64,000 nt of DNA, from positions 82,179-146,178 of the forward strand of contig CAJNOJ010000256.1 of the NCBI GenBank assembly GCA_905250025.1. The letters run 5' to 3'. The notes beneath the pieces were generated by a model. The model worked only from the letters and a program-made list of their open reading frames with translations. It searched no databases and had not been told where the DNA came from. The position numbers were made by a program, and so were the translations under genes. Source of the DNA: Adineta ricciae. Its lineage: Eukaryota > Rotifera > Eurotatoria > Adinetida > Adinetidae. Positions 1 to 9,059 of the stretch are shown here, in pieces. Position 1 is the first letter of the stretch. The number at the start of each line of letters is the position of its first letter.

Positions 1-3000
1 TTCATTTTATAACAAGTCCCAATCTTATAATGAAATTGAGCAGTTTCTGTGGGAGATATTTGTTCTAGTATATTCAAACCTTTCACATAGGAATCGATAG
101 CTAAATCATATTGATAATCTTCACAATATGAATCGGCGACTATTTCATACATATATACACTGTCGTCGGATTCCTCAGCGCTTATCGAAGAATGTTTTTG
201 AATCTCCACACATTCCCTATAATAGGTGAGAGCGAAATCATCATTTTCTAATTCTGAGTAACATTTCGCGATCGAATAGGTCAAATTAAAGATGTCTTGT
301 TCGTGCTGATCACTATTCAGATTTCTAATGAAAGACAAGCCTTCCTTCTGCTTTTCAATAGCTAAAGTATACTCCTTTAACTCATAGTACAAATTCCCAA
401 TAGATTCGTAGGATTGAATAGCAAAATCGATTGAATACTTCTGATTAGATTCTGAAACACTGTCCAAAATTGCCTGATATTGATTAATAGCTAAATGATA
501 ATTTTTATCTTTTTCGTATAACCACGCAATACGGGTATAGATGACCAAAATGAACTTGTCTTTCTCAGAAATATCCGATTGTATCTCGATATCCTTTAAC
601 ATATATCTAAACTGTCGAACACCCAATTGAAATTGTTTCGTTTTCAAATATATTAATGAAATACTCATTATAAGTCGATGGAAATCATTGTAACTTAGAT
701 GCCCATCAATGAATACATATTTCCTGTAGAAATTCGATAAAACTTCCATATTTTGCTCAGCATGTTCTTCATTGATCAGATAAGTCATAGTCGAGACATA
801 TTTCGAACAGGCTGTTTTCATGACTTCGTAATTATTACATTCCATTGCTCTGCTCACTAATTTTGCATAATAGTCCATGCTTAGGTGGAATTTGCGTTGT
901 TCGTCGTAAATTTCACCCATTAGTACATAGGAAATCTCGATATCTTCAATATTTGATGAAGATTTATTGATATTCAATGATAAATTAGCATGTTTAAGCG
1001 CTAAATCATGAGAATTTAACTGAAGATAACAGCATGCTATCGAAGCATGCAATCTACCGAGTTCTCCATCGTTTTCATTGTATTTTTTATGTTCCAATAC
1101 GTCGAGATATTGATTCAGTGCTAATTGATGCATCCCAGCTAACTGATAAGCTTCGCCAAGACTGTGACATGTTTGTATTTGTAGCAGATGAGATCTCGAA
1201 TAAATATTTTGTTGACAGACTAAAGCTTTTTGATAAGAGTCAATAGCCATGTCAGTATTTGATTGTTTTCGGAAAATATGACCCATAAGATGATAGATTT
1301 CCGCATTGGCAATCGAATTTCTCGTTTCACCAAACTTTTCCAATGCTTGTTGGCAATGTTCTAATGCATCAGAGTATCTCTTTTGTTTAAAATAACATCG
1401 ACTCATACAGAAATGAAGTGCACCAAGTAGCTGAACGTTACAATGATCAGATAAAGTACGAAACGCTTCTTCAACGAAATCGTATGCTAGTTGAACTTGT
1501 TCAATAGCTAGATATATCAAACTTAACCTTAGTAAACTAGCAGCTATTGGCGTTGAATAATTATGACGAAAATTCTTCTGTGTTTCGTAAGACTCGAAAG
1601 CGTATTTCAAAGCGAAATCATATTGTTGAATACCTCCATATGCATCCGCAAGATTTCCGGTGATAATATAAATTTCATAATCTCTTAGTAAGGGGTCCTT
1701 ATTACATGCTAAACAGTTTTTATACAACTCCTCATAATAAGCAATTGCCTTTTTATGGGAGCCAATAATTGACAGAAATTTGCCGAAAAACGAATGGGCA
1801 TTAATGTTTGAAAGAACGTTATCATCCAAATTTTCTTGTAGATATTCTCGTTCAACTTGAAAGTAATCATTTTTTAAATAATCAATGTCATTACTAACAC
1901 CAATCATTGAGATAGTATATTTCTTATTTATGTATTGGACGTCGACGATTTGAAAAACAGCACCGAGATCGATTAGAACTTCATCTTCGGACGGATTAAT
2001 ACTCATTCGGGAGACATAAGCGTAGACGATATTGTTTAGGTCTGTATCGATTTTAATCTCGAAAATGACGTTCGCGCTGAACATTTCTGCAACATCTCGT
2101 TTAAACGTTGTCGACAGAAATCCATTCGTTGAGATGTATTTTCCAATCGATTGTCTTAATTGATCGATAACCGATAACGGTAATGTTAAACCACGATAAA
2201 CTGTGATTGATTCCATTGCAATTTGAAATGTTTCGAGATTGTCATCAAATATCGATTTTAAGTTTTTACAAAGGTCTTTAATGAAATACCTTAAACGATA
2301 CAACGTTTCGATATCTTCTGTTCTCAACGCTTTATTTACAAATCGATATAGAAAGCAATCTTTCGTATACCAATAAATCGCATCCGATGCTTTATATGTC
2401 TGATCGAATAACTTGATTTGTTCTAAGAATTTCTCATTTGATCGATAATATGATCGGCAAACATCGATTAATTCCTGCTTGCATCGGTCATTTTCTGTTT
2501 CCATTGTCATTAATGTATCACGCAATAATTGATACCATAAATAACTAGCTGACTCATGTTCTAGTTCACGTATTGGCTTATCAATACGACTAAACAAGTT
2601 GAATATAGACAAATGTTTCAATAAACAATGAATTTGTTTCTCTAAAGCAGTAAATAATGCTTGGTATTCTGTGTATATACCGAGTAATTTGGGGTATTGA
2701 TTTCCTTCGAGAAGATCTTCATAGTATGAACGATTAAAACAGAATATATAAATCGAGTCAATTACGTCGTGAATATGAACTGAAGATAATGCTTGACGAG
2801 AATACCGTCCGGCAACAATTAAAATGATTTTTTCATTGATAATATTATCCAAAACAGTAATTAATTCGTTCAATGAATAACAAATTTGAGTGTGATCACA
2901 GGAATGTTCGAGAAGAAGTCGGATACTGTCATCGAGTTGATCATCGTACCATATTACTGTTAGGTCTTCGTCGGTATTAAACGTAAAAACAGCTTTTGAT

Positions 3001-3053
3001 ATGGCAATTTCTTCGTGTGTTATGGTACGTTTTATGTCTAACGGCGTCTCCAT
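1..3053 (-). CDS. Arginine-type ADP-ribosyltransferase with TPR repeats (3' end beyond window)
   Basis: The frame is open from the ATG at 3053 to the window edge (over 1,010 codons), so the C-terminus is missing. An N-terminal segment of roughly 110 residues is shared in character with the genes at 42.6 and 54.4 kb. It is followed by an R-S-E ADP-ribosyltransferase fold: Arg287 in a YRG motif, a FLSTT serine-threonine motif near residue 312, and E356-D357-E358 as the catalytic ExE. From about residue 430 to the edge the protein is a run of 40-residue helical TPR units. Known family role: transfer of ADP-ribose from NAD+ to arginine of a target protein, with TPRs binding the partner. Such ART-TPR genes are expanded in bdelloids. 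The substrate cannot be told from sequence. A second copy of its first codons lies at 5,287-5,353. Confidence 0.85.
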   Translation of the reverse strand, partial: METPLDIKRTITHEEIAISKAVFTFNTDEDLTVIWYDDQLDDSIRLLLEHSCDHTQICYSLNELITVLDNIINEKIILIVAGRYSRQALSSVHIHDVIDSIYIFCFNRSYYEDLLEGNQYPKLLGIYTEYQALFTALEKQIHCLLKHLSIFNLFSRIDKPIRELEHESASYLWYQLLRDTLMTMETENDRCKQELIDVCRSYYRSNEKFLEQIKLFDQTYKASDAIYWYTKDCFLYRFVNKALRTEDIETLYRLRYFIKDLCKNLKSIFDDNLETFQIAMESITVYRGLTLPLSVIDQLRQSIGKYISTNGFLSTTFKRDVAEMFSANVIFEIKIDTDLNNIVYAYVSRMSINPSEDEVLIDLGAVFQIVDVQYINKKYTISMIGVSNDIDYLKNDYFQVEREYLQENLDDNVLSNINAHSFFGKFLSIIGSHKKAIAYYEELYKNCLACNKDPLLRDYEIYIITGNLADAYGGIQQYDFALKYAFESYETQKNFRHNYSTPIAASLLRLSLIYLAIEQVQLAYDFVEEAFRTLSDHCNVQLLGALHFCMSRCYFKQKRYSDALEHCQQALEKFGETRNSIANAEIYHLMGHIFRKQSNTDMAIDSYQKALVCQQNIYSRSHLLQIQTCHSLGEAYQLAGMHQLALNQYLDVLEHKKYNENDGELGRLHASIACCYLQLNSHDLALKHANLSLNINKSSSNIEDIEISYVLMGEIYDEQRKFHLSMDYYAKLVSRAMECNNYEVMKTACSKYVSTMTYLINEEHAEQNMEVLSNFYRKYVFIDGHLSYNDFHRLIMSISLIYLKTKQFQLGVRQFRYMLKDIEIQSDISEKDKFILVIYTRIAWLYEKDKNYHLAINQYQAILDSVSESNQKYSIDFAIQSYESIGNLYYELKEYTLAIEKQKEGLSFIRNLNSDQHEQDIFNLTYSIAKCYSELENDDFALTYYRECVEIQKHSSISAEESDDSVYMYEIVADSYCEDYQYDLAIDSYVKGLNILEQISPTETAQFHYKIGTCYKM

Positions 3054-3536
3054 GTGCAATGTATTGCTGTAACGAGAAAAAAAGTATGTTAGTAAACTTT
3101 TGATGTTGGTTTTTTTTCAACTTTTTTCTTTCCTTTTACAAGCAAATGTGTTAGTGCTTGACAATTTCAGCTAATGTCCACAGAAAAAGAATAATAGACT
3201 ACATAGTGCTCCGTCTTCGTGTAGAGACGAAAGTATACAGTACAAAGTATCTCAAACGAGTACATTTCAATATTAGAAAGATATGAGCGATAAAACGAAT
3301 CTATGTAAAGAGTCTTTTTAATTTAGAAAAATAGTCGTATATATTTCTTCGTATCCTTAATGCGCTCAAAGTTTCACCGGTGACCATTTATTTGCTATCA
3401 ATTCTATATATCTCGCGAAACATTGCAATAATTATCGCCATTGACATTGTCAGTCATCTGTAATAAGTATGGATTAATTTCTTGTCAGCTATCAAATTTA
3501 ACTAACGATCACGACATCGATGAGATGTATTCCATA
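3054..3536. other. Intergenic, upstream of ART-TPR gene
   Basis: No reading frame or RNA gene is seen. It is AT-rich and is repeated with small changes at 5,354-5,842, so it belongs to the duplicated block. It should contain the promoter of the leftward ART-TPR gene, but I see no clear TATA box. Confidence 0.5.
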
Positions 3537-3932
3537 TCATCGCGTTGTCGATGGTGCCGCTGATATTAGTATTATGGTGAAGACGAAATTTTCGATGCTT
3601 GTCAATTTAGTGATTCCACTCGATTCAGTGTTATTCGCCCGTCGTGATCGCGGATAGATCTTCACCGTGCGATGAGAAAGTAGATGAAGCGTTTTCATAT
3701 ACGAAAAATATTGTGGCATTAATAACATTTCCAGAGATATGTAGTCGGGATGCTCTACATCAAAGTTAGATCCAGAAAAATGAAACCGACGAAAGTAATT
3801 GCCATTCATGGCCATGTGATAATCCATACACACGTTGTGATGGTGAGTCAATGTTCGAATGGTCTTGATGAAGTCCATTGTCCGACTTCGGGCCGATTCC
3901 GCAAAATCTCTTTCTATAACGGAATGCGGAGC
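3537..3932 (-). CDS. Hypothetical protein, possible last exon
   Basis: An open frame of about 130 codons runs leftward to a stop at 3537. It begins just after a plausible splice acceptor (ttcacttag, 3,933 onward), so the visible ATG at 3878 need not be the true start. The predicted protein has an aromatic, His-rich stretch (HHHNVCMDYHMAMNGNYFRR) and a basic tail. I do not recognise the family. The homologous copy at 5,843-6,238 keeps the frame except for an in-frame TAG, so this is either a gene with one broken allele or a relic in both. I could not find an upstream exon with matching phase. Confidence 0.3.
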   Translation of the reverse strand, partial: APHSVIERDFAESARSRTMDFIKTIRTLTHHHNVCMDYHMAMNGNYFRRFHFSGSNFDVEHPDYISLEMLLMPQYFSYMKTLHLLSHRTVKIYPRSRRANNTESSGITKLTSIENFVFTIILISAAPSTTR

Positions 3933-4207
3933 CTAAGTGAATACTATTTCGCATGAAAGAATAAGAAATACATTCACTTCGATGACCTTTGCGCGTTAGC
4001 TCCCACCGGAATCTGCCGCCACCTCTGAACAACGAGCCGTGCCTCTACAGTTTGAAATCGTGTGCTTTATCGTCTGAAAAGTAGTGAGAGTGTCTGTGAT
4101 CTGCCACCCTCACCCCACCCTCAAGATGGCACTCGATTCTATCCTTAGTTACCAAATAAAACCCAACATTTCCATTCATCAGCAGTGATAGACCATCAAA
4201 ATAAGTA

Positions 4208-4870
4208 CGATGTTCAATGTAATCATCTTAGTTTTAGTACTGATCAATGGTTTACTGTCATTGTTAACGTTTACTAGTCGGGACAGGAAACTATTTATTT
4301 GTTCTGTCGATTACATCCACAGTAACAATTATTTTATTGACGTTAAAGTTAGGTTTATTGCTCTATAGTCAGTCGTCTGGTGTTATCAAACACGCGAGTT
4401 TTGACAAGAAGAAAAGTCAAAAGGTATCGAAATGGATGATTATGGCTATGTTTGTTGCCGTAACTGCAACGCATATCTCATGAACCTTTTTATCGTCATT
4501 TGAATGATGATATCGATATCGACGAGCATCGAGTTTGGCGTCTATTTCAAGATCCTTCATCGATGCGCATCTATAATTCATTTATGACTTTAATACATTA
4601 TATACGTCCGGTTTTAATCAATCTTATTTCCGCTCTTTGGATTATTTCTATCGATGTCTCAGTTGACCATATTATTCATTAGTAGTAGATACATGCGATC
4701 GCCGCAAGAGCCTTGGGTTTATCTTATCACTTATTTTCTTTTCATTTATTCCGTCAATATTAACATTCACTCTCAATGTCATCCTGTCAAAACATTACAA
4801 AAGTGAATTCAATACTGTTTACGAAAGAACAGTTGGTCGATTTCGTATCACTGGAATATGATGGAAAATG
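4208..4870 (+). pseudogene. Rhodopsin-like GPCR pseudogene, copy 1
   Basis: Pieces of a seven-helix receptor appear in order but in different frames: a first helix (FNVIILVLVLINGLLSLLTF), a second-helix region, the intracellular FDKKKS...KW stretch before helix 4, an extracellular loop and helix 5 (RPVLINLISALWIISI), and a helix 7 tail ending PSKHYKSEFN. The helix 3 region is missing. A small deletion after helix 1 and later frameshifts break the reading frame. Bdelloid genomes carry a large rapidly changing family of such receptors, and the spacing here matches it. The copy at 6,481-7,175 has the same missing middle, so decay began before the two copies separated. Confidence 0.7.
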
Positions 4871-4878
4871 CAAAAGCA

Positions 4879-5237
4879 TCAAGCAGGAATTTTGTAAAAT
4901 CTCAGGACACCTTGTTTTTGTCTGCCGCAACCCGTAACTGCTCCGACGAGAAGGCAGGTATTATTGCAGACAAATCGCATTCGAATAGAAACATTCTCAA
5001 TCGCTTGAACTTCATCTGTTCGTATTGGTACCATACTTTTATCATTTGGATCAGCCGATATTTTGTAACATTGATTCTTGTCGTTGATAACTATCCATGT
5101 TTCTCGTCCGAATGGAATTTGCATTCTGTGATGCAATGGGAATGAATTGTTTGGTTTTGGAATTCGTTTCATCAAAGTTAGTTGATCGTCATATTTTCTT
5201 AAATCGACAAATTCGACACGATCATTGCATCGAATAT
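4879..5237 (-). CDS. Coiled-coil/propeller protein, C-terminal fragment of second copy
   Basis: This is the last 119 codons of the gene fully present at 7,185-8,848, with a handful of substitutions and the same stop. It is cut at the N at 5238, so the truncation is an assembly boundary and not biology. The apparent start codon to the right of the N belongs to an unrelated inverted fragment and should be ignored. Confidence 0.8.
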
Positions 5238-5238
5238 N
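5238..5238. other. Single-N scaffold join
   Basis: One N separates a contig ending inside the propeller gene from a contig starting with a fold-back of the ART-TPR start. Sequence on both sides repeats over about 2.25 kb (2,985-5,237 against 5,287-7,543). Confidence 0.95.
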
Positions 5239-5251
5239 CTTCAGTTCATAT

Positions 5252-5351
5252 GGCGCCGTTAGACATAAAACGTACCATAACACACGTAAAAACAGCTTTT
5301 GATATGGCAATTTCTTCGTGTGTTATGGTACGTTTTATGTCTAACGGCGCC
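5252..5351. repeat. Inverted repeat, 35 bp arms, 30 bp loop
   Basis: Bases 5,252-5,286 are an exact reverse complement of 5,317-5,351. Each arm is the ART-TPR N-terminal coding sequence (residues PLDIKRTITH), once in each direction. It sits 14 bases from an N join at the end of a contig. Confidence 0.9.
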
Positions 5352-5353
5352 TC
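5287..5353 (-). CDS. ART-TPR gene, 5' fragment of second copy
   Basis: Reads from an ATG at 5353 with the same first residues as the gene starting at 3053 (Thr3 is Ala3 here), then stops at the inverted repeat after about 22 codons. The upstream region to the right also matches that of the first copy. This is the second haplotype's gene start, cut by the contig end. Confidence 0.75.
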
Positions 5354-5842
5354 CATGTGCAATGTATTGCTGTTACGAGAAAAAAAGTGTGTTAGTAAAC
5401 TTTTGATGTTGGTTTTTTTTTTCAACTTTTTTCTTTCCTTTTACAAGCAAACGTGTTAGTGCTTGACAATTTCAGCTAATGTCGACAGAAAAAGAATAAT
5501 AGACCACATAGTGCTCTGTCTTCGTGTAGAGACGAAAGTGTACAGTACAAAGTATCTCAAACGAGTACACTTCAATATTAGAAAAGATGTGAACGATAAA
5601 ACGAGTCTATGTAAAGAGTCTTTTTAATTTAGAAAAATAGTCGTATATATTTCTTCGTATCCTTGATGCGCTCAGAGTTTCACCGTTGACCATTTATTTG
5701 CCACCAATTCTATATATCTCGCGAAATATTGCAATAGTTATCGCCATTGACATTGTCAGTCATCTGTAATAAGTATGGATTAATTTGTTGTCAGCTATCA
5801 AATTTAACAAACGATCACGACATCGATGACATGTATTCCATA
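5354..5842. other. Intergenic, second copy of 3,054-3,536
   Basis: Same sequence as the region upstream of the ART-TPR start with scattered substitutions and one-base indels. No gene seen. Confidence 0.5.
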
Positions 5843-6238
5843 TCATGGCGTTGTCGATGGTGCCACTGATATTATTATTATGGTGAAGACGAAATTTTCG
5901 ATGCTTGTCAATTTAGTGATTCCACTCGATTCAGTGTTATTCGCCCGTCGTGATCGCGGATAGATCTTCACAGTGCGATGATAAAGTAGATGAAGCGTTT
6001 TCATATACGAAAAATATTGTGGCATTAAAAACATTTCCACAGATATGTAGTCGGGATGCTACACATCAAAGTTTGATCCAGAAAAATGAAACCGACGAAA
6101 GTAATTGCCATTCATGACCATGTGATAATCCATACACACGTTGTGATGGTGAGCCAATGTTCGAATGGCCTTGATGAAGTCCATTGTCCGACTTCGGGCC
6201 GATTCCGCAAAATCTCTTTCTATAATGGAACGCGGAAC
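5843..6238 (-). pseudogene. Second copy of hypothetical exon, with in-frame stop
   Basis: Homologous to 3,537-3,932, with a splice acceptor in the same place. A codon that reads GAG in the first copy is TAG here (near 6,056), which splits the frame. The rest of the frame and its final stop are kept. Confidence 0.4.
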
Positions 6239-6440
6239 CTAAGAGAATACTATTTCGCATGAAAGAATAAGAAATGCATTCACTTCGATGACCTTTGCGC
6301 GTTAGCTCCCACCGAAATCTGTCGCCACCTCTACAGTTTGAAATCGTTTGCTTTATCATCTGAAAAGTGGTGAGGGTGTCTGTGATCTGCCACCCTCATC
6401 CCACCCTCAAGATGGCACTCGATTCGATCCTTAGTTACCA

Positions 6441-6447
6441 TATAAAA
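6441..6447 (+). promoter_or_regulatory. TATA box of receptor pseudogene
   Basis: TATAAAA lies 34 bases before the first ATG of the receptor pseudogene at 6,481. In the first copy the same place reads AATAAAA, so the box is lost there. Confidence 0.45.
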
Positions 6448-6480
6448 CCCAACATTTCCATTCATCAGCAGTGATAGACC

Positions 6481-7175
6481 ATGGAAATAAGTACGATGTT
6501 CAATGTAATCATCTTAGTTTTAGGACTGATCAATGGTTTACTGTCATTGTTAACGTTTACTCAAAAAGTCGTAAGATCATAGTCGGAACAGGAAACTATT
6601 TATTTGTTCTGTCGATTACATCCATACTAACAATTATTTTATTGACATTAAAGTTAGGTTTATTGATCTATAGTCAATCGTCTGGTGTTATCAAACCCGC
6701 GAGTTTTGACAAGAAGAAAAGTCAAACGGTATCGAAGTGGATGATTATGGCTGTGTTTGTTGCCGTAACTGCAACGCATATCCCATGAACCTTTTTATCG
6801 CCATTTGACTGATGATATCGACATCAACGAGCATCGAGTTTGGCGTCTAGTTCAAGATCCTTCATCGATGCGTATCTATAATTCATTTATGACTTTAATA
6901 CATTATTATATACGTCCGGTTTTAATCAATCTTATTTACGCTCTTTGGATTATTTCTATTGATGCCTCATTTGACCATATTATTCATTAGTAGTAGATAC
7001 ATGCGATCGCCGCGTGAGTCTTGGATTTATCGTATCGCTTATTTTCTTTTCATTTATTCCGTCAATATTAACATTCACTCTCAATGTCATCCCGTCAAAA
7101 CATTACAAAAGTGAATTCAATACTGTTTACGAAAGAACAGTTCGTCGATTTCGTATTACTGGAATGTTGGAAAAT
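6481..7175 (+). pseudogene. Rhodopsin-like GPCR pseudogene, copy 2
   Basis: Better preserved than the copy at 4,208. Helix 1 (FNVIILVLGLINGLLSLL), then a frameshift into the helix 2 segment (GNYLFVLSITSILTIILLTL), a deletion that removes helix 3 and its flanks, the FDKKKS stretch, a stop after helix 4, a loop plus helix 5 (RPVLINLIYALWIISI), a stop, and a helix 6/7 piece ending PSKHYKSEFN. At least three breaks mean no working receptor. The intergenic space before the leftward propeller gene is only about 10 bases, so the 3' ends of the two converge. Confidence 0.75.
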
Positions 7176-7184
7176 GAAACAGCA

Positions 7185-8848
7185 TCAAGCAGGAATTTTG
7201 TAAAATTTCAGGACACCTTGTTTTTGTTTGCTGTTACCCGTAACTGCTCCGACGAGAAGGTAGGTATTATTGCAGACAAATCGCATTCGAATAGAAACAT
7301 TCTCAATTGCTTGAACTTCATCTGTTCGTATTGGTACCATACTTTTATCATTTGGATCAGCCGATATTTTGTAACATTGATTCTTGTCGTTGATAACTAA
7401 CCATGTTTCTCGTCCGAATGGAATTTGCATTCTGTGATCCAATGGGAATGAATTATTTGCTTTTGGAATTCGTTTCATCAAAGTTAGTTGATCGTCATAT
7501 TTTCTTAAATCGACAAATTCGACACGATCATTGCATCGAATATTCATTGCTAAATAGGTACCAGCAAGATTTAATGTTATTAATCGGATTTCATCGTTTT
7601 CTTCATAGTCCAAGTCTACTTTCGACCATCCTCTTTTCATCATCCATGAATTAGTGTTGATTAACTCAATGCGACGATAGCCACGATTGAGAAATAAATA
7701 ATCAGGCAAACCGGGCGATGTTGTAATAAAACGAAAGAATTCTGCAGCTTTGCTACACCGTTGTGTCACGTCGTATTTCAAAGAATAAACATGTATCGAT
7801 TTAATATAAATAAAATCACCAAATTTCACTTGCGGTGTTTGCTGATCGATTTCTAACGATAGGGTATACAATCTGTACCGATAAAGGACCAGAAAGCAGT
7901 CCATAAATGAACACCAATGAATACAAGTTGCAAAATTGTTGTGTTGAGGTTCACCCCAAGGACGTTCATCGATTTGTTTTTCATGATCAAATAGCCTTAA
8001 TTTCTTGTCGTCTTTTAGTAGAATAACATTATATTTGTCGCAAACATCAAAAACTCCATATTGAATTTCATCCGTTGGCAATTCAATCTGTTTTTCGCAA
8101 GGCGTACACAGAGCTTTCTCTATCCGAATAGCATCTTCATTGGATTCTTCATACTCGCCTAAAATAAATAAATAAATATATAGCTTCAGCTATAAATCAA
8201 GACTATGAGTATCTACCATTTGCTGCATATTGTTGAATGACGGTTGTCTCGTTTTCTTGCATCTCCTTATCTTGCACTTCGACATTGACTAGACGTTGTT
8301 GAATAGTGGCAAGTTGACTTTCGATAGTCTCGGTTTTGTGACTTATTTTCGCAAAGTTTTGCTGACAACTATCAATGCGTTCGATGCATTCCTTATTGTT
8401 TGACTCTACCAGATAGCAGCGTTCATCGAAATCTTTAGCCAGTTGATCAAGATCTGGAATTGTAATTGAGTGCGACGCATCTGAGTTTGTAGAAGGTGAT
8501 CGCTGTTCAACTTGACAGATACGTGACTCGAGTTCTCGATTTTGTGAGCGTAGGCGACCTTGCTCTTCCTGAAGGTTCCGAACTTTTGATTTCAGATCTT
8601 GATTTTCAGCTTTTATTGCCTGGAACTCTGCGCGCATACGATTGAAATTTTCTTCAAGTCTTTGACTGTCGAACTCCGATCGACCTAGGATAGACAATAC
8701 AAAAAATATCCGATAATTTAAAGTCCAGATCCATACTGTCAGCTCGAAAGCCACGTCGATCACTAGAAGAATTCGATTGACGAGACGATCTTCGTTTTCG
8801 AGAAGAACGACTCGATATTCCGCTGTAGTGTCCACCATTTGAATCCAT
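7185..8848 (-). CDS. Coiled-coil protein with C-terminal beta-propeller-like region
   Basis: Three exons: 8,848-8,737, about 8,684-8,217, and 8,158-7,185, joined over introns of 52 and 58 bases with GT-AG ends and matching phase (517 residues). Residues 1-40 are Ser/Arg-rich. About 45-190 are a long coiled coil with heptad leucines and many Gln/Glu, interrupted by a short Ser/Thr linker. The last 300 residues have repeated hydrophobic strands of the type seen in WD40/NHL propellers (VFDVCDKYNVILL, RVEFVDLRKYDD). The layout recalls TRIM-like scaffold proteins, but no RING or B-box is seen and I do not recognise a named family. A fragment of the other allele is at 4,879-5,237. Confidence 0.7.
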
Positions 8849-9059
8849 GTGTATGAGTCTGTTTCAAGTTAACGACTGGGTAAAAATGATTGTGATGAAG
8901 AAAACAAATGCAAACCTTTACGCACGCCACAATGCAGACTGTGAATAAAAGAGAAGAACAGAAAAATCTACTTGAGTTGTTTCCTGTGAAATTTATTTAA
9001 AAACAAAAACATCATGCATCACATTCACATATAGCACAAGAGAAAGAAAGAGTACTTCT

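Noticed and set aside
4879-5310. A 143-codon minus-strand frame crossing the N at 5238
   Set aside because: Its first 24 codons come from the inverted fragment on the other side of a scaffold join; only the part left of the N is a real gene fragment.
5252-5351. Terminal inverted repeats of a transposon
   Set aside because: The arms are coding sequence of a host gene, with a 30-base loop and no element between them.
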